A stretch of DNA of 45,850 bases from Candidatus Poribacteria bacterium (GCA_022827885.1 JAJEIP010000130.1:1-45850), one strand, 5' to 3'. Positions 1 to 8,427 are shown, counted from the first letter of the stretch. Notes: generated by a model from the sequence alone, not told the origin. A program made the numbers and translations.

Positions 1-167
1 GGATGATGAAGTTTATTCTCGTCAGGTACGGGGGATTTAGAATGTATCGAAGTGCGAGGCCGATATTCCTTGGGCTTGTGCTTGGCGAGATGATCTGCGC
101 TGGCATCTGGGCAATTGTTGGAATGGGAACGGGTGTCAGCACGGGTTATCGAATCTTGCTGAGTTAA
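1..167 (+). CDS. C-terminal end of a DUF6785-like multi-pass membrane protein (partial)
   Basis: An open frame runs in from the left edge and stops with TAA at 165-167, giving about 55 residues. It contains one long hydrophobic segment and ends in ILLS. Its sequence lines up by eye with the C-terminus of the full-length membrane protein at 25311-27236: GGFRMYRSARPIFLGLVLGE here against GGVSAHRKLIPLFLGLILGE there, followed in both by a hydrophobic helix containing IW-x-(I/L)-(V/I)-G. It is therefore most likely the 3' end of a paralogue of that gene, with the start outside the window. Function unknown. No terminator is obvious before the next gene. Confidence 0.75.
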   Translation, partial: MMKFILVRYGGFRMYRSARPIFLGLVLGEMICAGIWAIVGMGTGVSTGYRILLS

Positions 168-255
168 TCTGTTCCATTGTTACACAACGTCTAAAATCAA
201 GAGCAATACGCACCTCGTGTGCTGCAAATAACGTAAAGTAGATATAAGGAGTTTT

Positions 256-1422
256 ATGAATATGAAAAGATTCACATCATTCACATTTTTATTCGGGATT
301 GTTGCGCTCATTATCGGATTCTCCGGCTGTGACCGAGTTTCCGAGATTGTTCAACCCACCACACCGCAGATGACGGAAGTCGGTGAAGATATTTCTATCG
401 GTGTCGTTTTACCCTTGACGGGTCGGTTCAGCTACGTGTCTGGTAGTCCACTCTTACAAAGTTTCGAGTTGGCACGCAGTGAAATTAACGCTGCGCACCC
501 TAATGGTGCCAAGCTCAAGCTTATCGTCGAAGACGGTCAGAGCACGACAGAAGGCGCAGTGGCTGCTTTCAATAAATTGATTCATCAAGACGGGGTGTCT
601 GTTATCCTTGGACCCACTACTTCAACGCACACGAAGGAAGTTTTTCCGATTGCACAAGAGAATCAGGTGGTGGCAATCAGTCCGACCTCCGCTGCTCGGG
701 GTCTCAGCGCGATTGGAGATTTTGTGTTCCGCGTCGCGCTGACGACAGACATACTTATCCCCAAGGGTATTGAAGTAACACAGACGAAACTCGGCTATCA
801 ACGCGTGGCGACACTCTATGATGACGCCGATCTTTTCTCTACAGATGGAGATGCGGCAGTGCGGGAGGTGCTCAAGGCACGCGGTATTGAAGTGGTCGGC
901 ACTGAAACCTTCCAAGGTGGGGATACCGATTTTTCCGAACAGTTAACCCGAATCCAGGCACTGGCACCTGATGTCATCTTTGTTTCATCTCAACCCCCAG
1001 AAAAGCCTGGTATCCTCACCCAAGGGCACGAACTCGGTATATCCGCCCCCTTTATCGTGCGCACCTTAACGGGAGCAAACGTGGAAGCTGCAGGCGTAGC
1101 CGCCGAGGGCGCGATGACTTTTATCGGATGGGGTGCCGCTGTCAATACCCCCGGAAATCAAGCGTTCGTAGAGAATTATACCACCCAATTCGGCATGGAA
1201 CCCAACAACTTCGCGGCGCGCGCGTATGCGGCGTTTTATATTCTCGCGGAGGCGATCGAGCGGGCACACTCCACTGATGCTGCTGCGATTCGAGACGCGC
1301 TGGCAAGTATCAGAGATTTCGATACAATTCTCGGTAGTTTCTCCTTTGATGCTAACGGGGATGCGGTTTATGATCCGAAGGTTCTGGTTGTCAAGGATGG
1401 CGAGTTGGTGCTTTTTGAGTAG
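256..1422 (+). CDS. ABC-type branched-chain amino acid-like substrate-binding lipoprotein (copy 1)
   Basis: A periplasmic binding protein of the Leu/Ile/Val-binding (Peripla_BP_6 / LivK) type, 388 residues, which is a normal length. The N-terminus has a basic stretch, a hydrophobic core and a lipobox ending in GFSGC with Cys25 as the likely lipidated residue, so it should be a membrane-anchored receptor. The mature part starts with the family hallmark IGVVLPLTGR (about 48-57) and contains the GP-x-TS ligand-loop region (about 118-122). An AAGG-AG ribosome site (TAAGGAG) lies six bases before the ATG; a second in-frame ATG is two codons later. No permease or ATPase gene lies next to it, so it may serve a transporter encoded elsewhere or act as a sensor. 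The real ligand cannot be told from sequence. It is a tandem paralogue of the gene at 1654. Confidence 0.88.
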   Translation: MNMKRFTSFTFLFGIVALIIGFSGCDRVSEIVQPTTPQMTEVGEDISIGVVLPLTGRFSYVSGSPLLQSFELARSEINAAHPNGAKLKLIVEDGQSTTEGAVAAFNKLIHQDGVSVILGPTTSTHTKEVFPIAQENQVVAISPTSAARGLSAIGDFVFRVALTTDILIPKGIEVTQTKLGYQRVATLYDDADLFSTDGDAAVREVLKARGIEVVGTETFQGGDTDFSEQLTRIQALAPDVIFVSSQPPEKPGILTQGHELGISAPFIVRTLTGANVEAAGVAAEGAMTFIGWGAAVNTPGNQAFVENYTTQFGMEPNNFAARAYAAFYILAEAIERAHSTDAAAIRDALASIRDFDTILGSFSFDANGDAVYDPKVLVVKDGELVLFE

Positions 1423-1444
1423 TCGAATCGGGGTTACAAACCCC

Positions 1445-1484
1445 TCCCACAAGAGGGATTTGGGACATCCCACAAGAGGGATTT
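1445..1484. repeat. Tandem 17-bp direct repeat, each with a small hairpin
   Basis: The 17-base unit TCCCACAAGAGGGATTT occurs at 1445-1461 and again, identical, at 1468-1484, with 6 bases between. Each unit can fold as TCCC/GGGA around a 6-base loop. The repeats lie just after the stop of the first receptor gene and before the promoters of the second, in the 231-bp gap. They are not followed by a T-tract and so are not a convincing terminator. Confidence 0.8.
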
Positions 1485-1513
1485 TGACAATTGAATGCCT
1501 CTGCGGTAATAGG

Positions 1514-1608
1514 TTGACTTGCTGGGTTATATAAGGTATAATAACGTAAGTTTTCAGCTTCAATACCCCTACGAAAACTGTTGACATATTTTTAGGATTT
1601 ACTATAAA
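1514..1608 (+). promoter_or_regulatory. Two predicted sigma70-type promoters upstream of receptor copy 2
   Basis: Promoter 1: TTGACT (1514-1519), 17-base spacer, TATAAT (1537-1542). Promoter 2: TTGACA (1581-1586), 16-base spacer, TATAAA (1603-1608). The predicted starts are near 1549 and 1615, giving leaders of about 105 and 40 bases before the ATG at 1654. A GTTTTC/GAAAAC hairpin sits between the two promoters. Together they indicate that the second receptor is transcribed independently of the first. Confidence 0.6.
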
Positions 1609-1653
1609 TGATTCTACTAACGGATCACCCAAGTTACTATTTAGAGGAACCTC

Positions 1654-2820
1654 ATGAATACTAAAAAACTCACATTCTTCGCATTTCTATTTGTAATTAC
1701 TGTACTAATTGTCGGATTTTCGGCGTGTGATCGGGTTTCCCAGATTGTTCAACCTACCACACCGCAGATGACAGAAGGGAGTGCAGAAATCGCCATAGGG
1801 GCTGTCTTACCCCTGACGGGTCGGCTCAGTGCCTCATTTGGTATCCCAATATCGCGAGGCTTTGAATTGGCACTCAATGAGATTAATACCGCCCAACAGA
1901 ATGGCGGACAACTCAAATTTATCACTGAAGACGATGGAAGTACTGTAGAAGGAGCAGTTGAAGCCTTCAATAAACTGATCCACCAGGACGCGGTGTCTAT
2001 TATCCTTGGACCTTCTACCTCAAGCCAAACCGAGATGACTTTTCCGATCGCGGAAGAGAATCAGGTGGTGGCAATCAGCCCGACTTCCTCCGCTCGGGGT
2101 CTCAGTGCACTTGGAGATTTTGTGTTCCGCGTCGCGCTGACTACAGATATACTCATCCCCGAGGGCATTACGGTAACACACACAAAACTCGGTTACCAAC
2201 GCGCCGCTACACTCTACGATGAAACCGATCTTTTCTCTACCGATGGGGACGCAGCAGTGCGGGAAGTCCTCGCTGCTAAGGGGGTTGAGGTGCTCATCAC
2301 CGAAACTTTCAAGGGCGGCGACACCGACTTTTCTGAACAGCTAACCCGAATACAGGCACTGAATCCCGATGTCATCTTTGTTTCCTCTTTATCGCCAGAG
2401 AAGCCTGGGATACTCACCCAAGGGCACGAACTCGGTATATCCGCTCCTTTTATTATCCGCACATTGACTGGAGCAGAGGTGCAAGCTTCAGGTCCAGCTG
2501 CTGAGGGTGCAATAACCTTTGTCGGGTGGGGTGCCGCTGTTGATACGCCAGCAAATCAAGCGTTTGTGGAGAATTATAGTGCCACATTCGGCATAGCACC
2601 GAACAATTACGCCGCGCGTTCGTATACGACCCTCCATCTTCTCACAGCGGCAATGGCACAGGCAGAATCAACCGATCCCACAGCGATTCGAGACGCGCTC
2701 GCAAGTATCAAAGATTTCGACACAATTTTTGGTAAGTTCTCTTTTGACGCTAATGGGGATGCGATTTACGACCCGAAAATCCTGGTTGTCAAAGATGGCG
2801 AGTTGGTACCCTTTGAGTAG
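1654..2820 (+). CDS. ABC-type branched-chain amino acid-like substrate-binding lipoprotein (copy 2)
   Basis: Also 388 residues and clearly a tandem duplicate of the gene at 256: the lipobox region is GFSAC (Cys25), followed by an almost identical linker (IVQPTTPQMTE) and the IGAVLPLTGR family motif. Most of the C-terminal lobe is nearly identical in sequence, whereas differences concentrate around residues 57-75 and 110-130, near the ligand-facing loops of this fold, which suggests different ligands or ongoing divergence. AGAGGA lies about 6 bases before the ATG. It has its own predicted promoters. As with copy 1, no permease or ATPase is adjacent, so the transporter it serves is unknown. Confidence 0.88.
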   Translation: MNTKKLTFFAFLFVITVLIVGFSACDRVSQIVQPTTPQMTEGSAEIAIGAVLPLTGRLSASFGIPISRGFELALNEINTAQQNGGQLKFITEDDGSTVEGAVEAFNKLIHQDAVSIILGPSTSSQTEMTFPIAEENQVVAISPTSSARGLSALGDFVFRVALTTDILIPEGITVTHTKLGYQRAATLYDETDLFSTDGDAAVREVLAAKGVEVLITETFKGGDTDFSEQLTRIQALNPDVIFVSSLSPEKPGILTQGHELGISAPFIIRTLTGAEVQASGPAAEGAITFVGWGAAVDTPANQAFVENYSATFGIAPNNYAARSYTTLHLLTAAMAQAESTDPTAIRDALASIKDFDTIFGKFSFDANGDAIYDPKILVVKDGELVPFE

Positions 2821-2863
2821 TCCACCCTCGAGAGACTTGACTTTTCGATAACTCAGAAAAATC

Positions 2864-3721
2864 GTGCAACATTCATTAGACCAATTTTATACGAAATCAG
2901 AGGTCGCGCGGGCATGTTGGGAGCATTTCACGGAGACGCTTTCAAGCTTAAATCGAAGTCCCAGCGACCTCTTTTTCGTAGAGCCCGCCGCTGGTACCGG
3001 TGCGTTTTATAAACTCTTACCGCCGGAAAAACGGTTAGGCATAGATCTCGTGCCGAAATGTAGCGATGTGAAATCCCAAGACTTTTTTGCAGGCACCGAT
3101 CTCCCGTCTACACGCAGCGATATTGCGGTTATCGGTAACCCACCTTTCGGGAAGCGTGGAAAATTAGCGATAGACTTCTTTAACCATGCTGCCCATCTGG
3201 CGGATATCGTGGCGTTCATTGTCCCCGTCAATTTCCGAAAGTTTGGCACGCATAAGCGGCTTGAGGTCAACATGCGGTTTATCAGTCATTTGCCGCTCCC
3301 CAGAGATGCGTTCTATCTCGAAACCGGTAAATCCTACTCGGTAAATACAGAGTTCCAGATATGGACCCGTTTGGTAAGTGCCCATCCGGACATGCGACAA
3401 TATAAACGCTTACCCATCCGACACCGTGATTTTCAGATGTGGCAGTATAACAACACACCTGACGCTTTGAAAGTCTTCCAAAATCCGTTTGATTTCGCTG
3501 TGCCGTGTCAGGGATGGCAGGATTATTCTCGGAGAGAGATAGATGAAAAGCAGTGCGAACGGCATAAACAGTGGATGCTTTTAAAAGCACAAAATCCAAC
3601 TGTCTTAGCGCGGTTGATGAGGATTGATTACGAACGCTTGGCACAAGAATGTGCTACGGCTGTCCCAGGTTTTCGGAAGGGGGATTTGGTGAAGGTGTAC
3701 ACGGATCACTATGAAGTCTGA
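2864..3721 (+). CDS. SAM-dependent N6-adenine-type methyltransferase, orphan
   Basis: 285 residues starting at a GTG. It has the two diagnostic methyltransferase motifs: the SAM-binding motif I VEPAAGTGAF (residues 39-48) and the catalytic NPPF motif (92-95) typical of N6-adenine (gamma-type order) DNA methylases. An N-terminal QFYTKSEVA segment is also common in such enzymes. No restriction endonuclease or specificity subunit is adjacent, so it could be an orphan (regulatory or phage-derived) DNA methylase; a protein or RNA substrate cannot be excluded. It follows the second receptor gene by 43 bases and may be co-transcribed with it. No good ribosome site is visible before the GTG, so the start is uncertain. 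Recognition sequence unknown. Confidence 0.75.
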   Translation: MQHSLDQFYTKSEVARACWEHFTETLSSLNRSPSDLFFVEPAAGTGAFYKLLPPEKRLGIDLVPKCSDVKSQDFFAGTDLPSTRSDIAVIGNPPFGKRGKLAIDFFNHAAHLADIVAFIVPVNFRKFGTHKRLEVNMRFISHLPLPRDAFYLETGKSYSVNTEFQIWTRLVSAHPDMRQYKRLPIRHRDFQMWQYNNTPDALKVFQNPFDFAVPCQGWQDYSRREIDEKQCERHKQWMLLKAQNPTVLARLMRIDYERLAQECATAVPGFRKGDLVKVYTDHYEV

Positions 3722-3759
3722 ACTGTGAATTTATAAGATTATCAGACGGAGGGGACAGG

Positions 3760-4908
3760 CTATTCAAACCGTTCAGGTCGGTAGGGTACGAACCACTCTA
3801 CCCTTGCATTGTCGGCAATTTCCAAGCTTGCCATTTCACCCACCAAAGGTGCTAATGTTACGCCGCTGTGCATTAAGGCGATATATAGATTCTGCACCGC
3901 CTCGGTAAACCCCAGGACCGGAAACCCATCAAGGGGCATTGGACGATAGCCAACGGGTGTTGGAATCGCTTCAGCGTCCCCTATGGCTGGCAAATACGCC
4001 TTGGCACGGGCGAGGAGTGCATCGGCGTGCTGCTGTGAATCATCACGGTTTATCCCTTCTTGCGTCCCCTGTCCGATTCTGAGACTCCCGTCAGACAGTT
4101 GTCGGAGGTGAAGGTGCTGATGGTTCTCATCTGTCGGCGGTGCGTGGATGATGGCGACGTTGTTTAGAATTTTAGCACACGGGGTTGTCTCAATAACGAT
4201 CCCCGGACTCCGTTGTTGAGGCACATAGGTATGCGCGAAGGCGGCGAGTTCAGTCGTCTGAACACCGCTCGCTAAAACGACACCATCGCACGGAAATTCG
4301 GCATCAGTGGTTTTGACAGCCACGATACTCCCCTCACGAACCACAAACCCCGTAACACTGGTGTGTGGATGCACAACCGCCCCACCTTCGCACGCCCGTT
4401 GGAGACACACCTCAATGAATCTATCGGTCTCAATGTGGATATCGGCTTCTGAGAAGGATGCGGCTGCTACAGTGCCGGGGTGTAAGTGTGGTTCAAATGC
4501 CAACATCTCGTCACGCGTGATGAGCCGACACGGGTAACCCCACTTCTGGATTTGTTGGATGCGTTGGCGGAGTTGTGTCGCTCGTTGTGGCGTGTTTTCC
4601 CACCGCATTTCGCCGCCGTAGTGGATACCTATATCGGCATCCAGTTGATGTTCAAGGCGGTACCACATATCCAAGGAACGCCGGTTGAGGGTATGGTACT
4701 CCCGCGGCTCTTTCCCGAAGGCGTTTGCCCATGCGAAAGAGTGTCCGGATGCTCCGGCCCCGGGAACCTCACGCTCCAGAACCGTTACAGCGATACCGTT
4801 GCGTCGGGACAGATGATATGCGATGGTGGCACCGATGACACCCGCACCGACTATCACAATTTTTTTTGTATTGGGACTGGGGGAAGGACTGGATTTTTTG
4901 TTTGACAA
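3760..4908 (-). CDS. FAD-dependent oxidoreductase of the DAO (D-amino acid / glycine oxidase) family
   Basis: 382 residues, a usual length for DAO-fold flavoproteins. The N-terminal dinucleotide-binding motif is IVIVGAGVIGATIAYHLSRR (residues 17-36) with GxGxxG at 21-26, followed by the acidic residue at the end of the second strand (VLERE). The C-terminal part carries a second FAD-contact region (GYRPMPLDGFPVLG) and the late LYIALMHSGVTLAP segment typical of sarcosine/glycine oxidases and D-amino acid dehydrogenases. It would oxidise an amine or amino acid; the exact substrate is not predictable. The TTG start at 4908 lacks a clear ribosome site; a GTG 17 codons on would lie inside the first beta strand and is less likely. 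Confidence 0.85.
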   Translation of the reverse strand: MSNKKSSPSPSPNTKKIVIVGAGVIGATIAYHLSRRNGIAVTVLEREVPGAGASGHSFAWANAFGKEPREYHTLNRRSLDMWYRLEHQLDADIGIHYGGEMRWENTPQRATQLRQRIQQIQKWGYPCRLITRDEMLAFEPHLHPGTVAAASFSEADIHIETDRFIEVCLQRACEGGAVVHPHTSVTGFVVREGSIVAVKTTDAEFPCDGVVLASGVQTTELAAFAHTYVPQQRSPGIVIETTPCAKILNNVAIIHAPPTDENHQHLHLRQLSDGSLRIGQGTQEGINRDDSQQHADALLARAKAYLPAIGDAEAIPTPVGYRPMPLDGFPVLGFTEAVQNLYIALMHSGVTLAPLVGEMASLEIADNARVEWFVPYRPERFE

Positions 4909-4960
4909 TTTTTTATTTGAGAGCTACATATCTTCGGATGCTACTATAGTTGAAAGAATT

Positions 4961-5584
4961 CTATCGATGCGCTGCGACAATAAATCCTGTTAATCCGGTC
5001 AGCAGCAATTGGAAACCGGTTTGATAGAATAGCATTAGAAAGGGTTGACAGAGTGCAATCAAACCGAGTGCGATGAAGCCGACAGCAATTTGTTCACACA
5101 GGGTTTTTTGCGAAAAGACGATCGAGAAAACGATTACGCCGGGTAGAAGTAGATGTAGGGCGGTGCTATTAAGTGCTAGAAAGAAAGGCTGGTAGAGAAA
5201 AAGGATGCCGATGCCCGCGAAGATGGCTGAACCGATAGTCGCTGGGTGTTTCGTTGGGATCGTCATGCCAAATGCAATCGCAGCGGCGAAAAGGATATGG
5301 AACGTTGAACCCCGCAAAATTGAGGGAACAGGTAGATAGAGGCATCCGAACCCCATCACTAAACATACACTGGAAATGATGGCGATTCTCGGTTTATTCT
5401 CGAAGGCGGTCCCCGCGAGGATCGCAGCGATGCTTAGTAACACCAGTGCGATGCCTTTGAGTAAAACAGCATTCTGAGCGATGAAGGATGGGAGGAACGA
5501 GATACCCTCTACATAGAGGAAGAATATACCGAGAACGAAGAACCCGATCGCAAACAACTGGTTCCGTTTTTCTTTGGTTTCCAT
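4961..5584 (-). CDS. Multi-pass membrane protein of unknown function
   Basis: 207 residues made almost wholly of hydrophobic stretches, about six or seven predicted membrane helices, with a short charged cytosolic N-terminus (METKEKRNQ). No conserved motif that I recognise. It lies 53 bases upstream of the flavoenzyme gene on the same strand and 58 bases downstream of the coiled-coil gene, so the three may form one transcript. Function not assigned. Confidence 0.6.
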   Translation of the reverse strand: METKEKRNQLFAIGFFVLGIFFLYVEGISFLPSFIAQNAVLLKGIALVLLSIAAILAGTAFENKPRIAIISSVCLVMGFGCLYLPVPSILRGSTFHILFAAAIAFGMTIPTKHPATIGSAIFAGIGILFLYQPFFLALNSTALHLLLPGVIVFSIVFSQKTLCEQIAVGFIALGLIALCQPFLMLFYQTGFQLLLTGLTGFIVAAHR

Positions 5585-5642
5585 AGCGATTTTCGATCCC
5601 TGTGAGCGTCAGGGCTCCTGTAGCCTTGCGTATCCAGCTCTA

Positions 5643-6212
5643 TCACTCTCTGCGTTTTAGTAAACGGTCTACCCAGGTTTTGGATTGTTCCGCAATGAGT
5701 TGGCTTTGCAGTTTGTCCACTTCAGCGGACAACCTCTCTTTTTGGGCTCGGAAGTCTTCCACCTTTTCCTGGAGTTGTTTATTTTTAGCGATAAGGATTT
5801 TATTCTCCCCTTCTAATCTTTCACACGTTTCCTTTAGATGTGTGATATGAAAGACCTGACAACTGAGGTTCTCAATAATATCATCCGTTGGGATATTATA
5901 GGTAAGTTTTTTTATCAGGAGTGCGAGCCCATCAATCCTTAACTGAATCTGTGGTTTGGGACTCCCGCCAGGCGTTTCAGGTGGCGCAGAGACGACGCGC
6001 AGATACGGTTCAATGTCCACATCTCTTCGTTTTAATGTTCCGTTAATTATTCCTTCTTCCACACCTATTATCTCAGTGATTTTGGAAGGGGTCAGATAGA
6101 GGTCCATTCCGAAATTTCCTAACACATCTCTTCTACGAACTAAAGGGTGATACTGTTGCTTTCTATCAAGTGAGATTGAGAAAAGCATAACATATATTGA
6201 AACATCTGGCAA
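5643..6212 (-). CDS. Hypothetical protein with C-terminal coiled coil
   Basis: 189 residues from a TTG start at 6212, or 181 from an in-frame ATG at 6188; neither has a clear ribosome site. The N-terminal half is mixed with no recognised motif. From about residue 120 to 180 the sequence is strongly heptad-like and charged (LEGENKILIAKNKQLQEKVE and onward), predicting a long coiled coil, and it ends in a basic tail (RLLKRRE). It may be a structural or partner-binding protein. No family recognised. Confidence 0.6.
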   Translation of the reverse strand: MPDVSIYVMLFSISLDRKQQYHPLVRRRDVLGNFGMDLYLTPSKITEIIGVEEGIINGTLKRRDVDIEPYLRVVSAPPETPGGSPKPQIQLRIDGLALLIKKLTYNIPTDDIIENLSCQVFHITHLKETCERLEGENKILIAKNKQLQEKVEDFRAQKERLSAEVDKLQSQLIAEQSKTWVDRLLKRRE

Positions 6213-6261
6213 ATTAAAATTTGGGTGTATCTATAGGGGCAGCTTCAAAGCACGTTGTAGG

Positions 6262-6279
6262 CGCGAGGCGTGCTTCGCG
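6262..6279. repeat. Short intergenic hairpin (CGCGAGGC / GCTTCGCG)
   Basis: An 8-bp stem with one G-U pair and a 2-base loop in the 106-bp gap between the PhyH gene (ending 6319) and the coiled-coil gene. No T-tract follows on either strand. Its GCGTGCTTC core recurs in hairpins at 10361-10395 and 31426-31450, suggesting a family of small interspersed palindromes. Confidence 0.5.
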
Positions 6280-6318
6280 ATCCCGGCAGATAGCAAAATA
6301 CGGGTAAAAACGCAGAGG

Positions 6319-7056
6319 CTATGAAATCCCGTCCCAATATTTCCACATATCATCAGGCGTCTCAAACTTAATCTGGTCGAGGTCTTTTCGGCGATACCGA
6401 CTGATGCATGCGATTCGGACGTTGCGACCACAGTTCGGACCCGCCGTGTGGCTCATCTGATGATGCCAGAAACAGACATCACCTGCCTCACCGGTGAATT
6501 CGTAACTCGGGCCTAAGTCGAACGGTGCGATACCGCCTGGGAGGCTATCCAAGTCATGGTGTCTGAAGTATTCCGCCCAAATCCGATGGCTTCCGGGCCA
6601 GACGGTAAATCCGCCGCCCTGTTTTTCAACTGTGCCCAAATAAACGGTAGCCCCCAGCGTGAACGCACCAACGACCCCTTTTGGCACACCGTTGGTAGGC
6701 GTGTGGTAACCGTCAAGGTGTCCCATCGGTTCACTCCATTTTCGATCTGGATCTGGAAAATTGATATGGGGTCCCGCGCCACCGCTCGTATTCAATTTAC
6801 CTTTGCCGACGAGTTCCTCTGCCATAGCGAAGACTCGGTTGCCGTAGGTTGTGCCGCTGATAACCTCTTCACTCCCAACAGGAACCGTGCGATATCCCTT
6901 GCGTATCCATGATTCCGGATCGTTTCTGTCTTCATCCATCGCTTCCCAGAGTCGATCAAGTGCGGCATGAATCCCTTCCTGCTCCAAGGCACCGCGTACA
7001 ATCAGATAACCGTTTTCCTTAAAGAATTCTTTGTCTGCTGCAGTTAAATATGCCAT
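6319..7056 (-). CDS. Phytanoyl-CoA dioxygenase (PhyH) family Fe(II)/2-oxoglutarate oxygenase
   Basis: 245 residues with the double-stranded beta-helix metal triad: His113-x-Asp115 in MGHLDGYH and the distal His203 in HQMSHTAGPN, with Arg214 eleven residues later as the probable 2-oxoglutarate-binding residue. The N-terminal FFKENGYLIVRGALEQEG stretch is the usual start of PhyH proteins. It would hydroxylate a small molecule using O2 and 2-oxoglutarate; the substrate is unknown. A purine-rich GGAGGAG lies about 10 bases upstream of the ATG. The enolase-superfamily gene upstream on the same strand may share its transcript, although a 164-bp gap with two palindromes separates them. Confidence 0.88.
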   Translation of the reverse strand: MAYLTAADKEFFKENGYLIVRGALEQEGIHAALDRLWEAMDEDRNDPESWIRKGYRTVPVGSEEVISGTTYGNRVFAMAEELVGKGKLNTSGGAGPHINFPDPDRKWSEPMGHLDGYHTPTNGVPKGVVGAFTLGATVYLGTVEKQGGGFTVWPGSHRIWAEYFRHHDLDSLPGGIAPFDLGPSYEFTGEAGDVCFWHHQMSHTAGPNCGRNVRIACISRYRRKDLDQIKFETPDDMWKYWDGIS

Positions 7057-7126
7057 GGTTTTGTTTCTCCTCCGGTTTCCGAAACTTTCTGTTACGTTCG
7101 GAGTTGTCCCCTACCTATGAACATAG

Positions 7127-7191
7127 CACTCCGCTGGAGTGCAAGAGGTTGAATACACGATTTTCTATAGACATATCACCCCGCTGGGGTG
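7127..7191. repeat. Two copies of a palindromic element with compensatory base changes
   Basis: CACTCCGCTGGAGTG (7127-7141) and CACCCCGCTGGGGTG (7177-7191), exactly 50 bases apart, each with a 6-bp stem and GCT loop. Each is preceded by ACATA and followed by A/CAAGA. The two differ at one stem position on both arms (T/A against C/G), keeping the pairing. They lie in the 164-bp gap between the enolase-superfamily gene and the PhyH gene. No T-tract, so not ordinary terminators. Confidence 0.8.
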
Positions 7192-7220
7192 AAGAAAGGT
7201 CTGGTGAGCGGCCGACTTAA

Positions 7221-8345
7221 CTACGCGCGAACCTCGAACCCGTTTTCTTCCTTCGCTTTTTGGTAGGGTGCCTCCTCCAGATTCAAGCCGAAACCCGGAC
7301 TTTGTGGGATGTTCACATAGCCGTTTGATATGGAATACCCGGCGTCATCTATACCCGGAGTCGTTGCATGGTCCCATTCGACGAATTCAAACCGCTCCAC
7401 CTTCGCTGATAGATGACCGGTGACATAATTACCGTAGTGACCACCGTAGTGATGGGGTGCCGTGCCAACGCCGGCTGCATCCAATTCGGGTCCCAACTCA
7501 AGCCAGCGTGAGAAGCCGGGAGAGAAGATATCGTATTGGACAATATCGATGAGTCCGTCTTTTGCCCAGTCTACTAAATTCGGTGAGGCGCCGCCTTCAC
7601 CATCGGCAATGCGGGTTTCTAAACCCTCGGCATTCAGCCATTCTCTGAGCAGGCTATAGACACGGGCATCCTCGTGGAATGCCTCCTCCATCCAATAGAC
7701 GTTTGCATCCGCCGCGCCGCCGAGCACCTGTTTGGTGATATTAAGATTGTAGCCGTTGTTTGCGTCTATCAAAATCGAAGCATCGGGTCCGACAGCCTCT
7801 CGGACAGCGCGGATGACCTCAATATCCCGTTGGTTCCCTTTGTCAAGTGGCATGTGCATCGCCCCGCGCCCTACTTTGATTTTGTAAGCATTATGCCCGC
7901 GCGCCTTCCCTTCTAACGCCTCAGAGGCAATGAGTGCCGCGGCTTCGGCATTGTCGTCAATGTGCAAATCATCAATATAAAGCGAGGTATCGTAACACGG
8001 GGCGCGAAACTCCCCGTTTTCTCCAGAAAGCATGGCGTAGACGGGTTTTTGCGCCAATTGTCCCACGAGGTCCCAGAGCGGATACTCCAACATCCTGAAT
8101 TCTTCGGTGACCCCGCTTTCTGCGTCGAATGCGTCGCTGAGTTGAAATCCGACGATTGCTTGCGCTTTTTCACGGGAAATCGGTGAAAATCCGAAGCCGC
8201 TGGCACCCTCTGTTGTTGTTAGACGCGCGATAGGGGGTCGGACATGCAACCCGTGTTCACCGAGACGCGAATTGCACCCTGCTTTACGAGGACGTTCGCC
8301 CGTCAAGCGTGCCCATTCAATCCGTTCGATTCTTACGTTCTCCAC
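7221..8345 (-). CDS. Enolase-superfamily enzyme (mandelate racemase / muconate-lactonising type)
   Basis: 374 residues. Visible active-site elements: KxK at Lys155-Ile-Lys157 (YKIKVGRG), metal ligands Asp194 (ILIDANNGYN), Glu220 or Glu221 (YWMEEAF) and Glu250 (IADGEGG), and His298/His299 near the C-terminus of the barrel (APHHYGGHYG). This order fits the MLE/mandelate racemase side of the superfamily, whose members dehydrate sugar acids or racemise/cycloisomerise carboxylates through an Mg-stabilised enolate. The substrate is not predictable, but a sugar acid is plausible given the neighbourhood. The start is a GTG with GGGGAG eight bases upstream. A nearby tnpB element lies immediately upstream of this gene in the opposite orientation. 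Confidence 0.87.
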   Translation of the reverse strand: MENVRIERIEWARLTGERPRKAGCNSRLGEHGLHVRPPIARLTTTEGASGFGFSPISREKAQAIVGFQLSDAFDAESGVTEEFRMLEYPLWDLVGQLAQKPVYAMLSGENGEFRAPCYDTSLYIDDLHIDDNAEAAALIASEALEGKARGHNAYKIKVGRGAMHMPLDKGNQRDIEVIRAVREAVGPDASILIDANNGYNLNITKQVLGGAADANVYWMEEAFHEDARVYSLLREWLNAEGLETRIADGEGGASPNLVDWAKDGLIDIVQYDIFSPGFSRWLELGPELDAAGVGTAPHHYGGHYGNYVTGHLSAKVERFEFVEWDHATTPGIDDAGYSISNGYVNIPQSPGFGLNLEEAPYQKAKEENGFEVRA

Positions 8346-8427
8346 TCTTAGTACTCCCCCGTCAAACCCCCGGTTTCCTTTAGATAGGGGATGTAGACGG
8401 CGTAAGGGTTGATAGTTAAAATTAACC

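Noticed and set aside
1066-1632. 188-codon minus-strand frame over receptor copy 1
   Set aside because: Antisense shadow of a clear gene, with no recognisable motif.
7127-7191. CRISPR-like array
   Set aside because: Only two short palindromic units and no cas genes.
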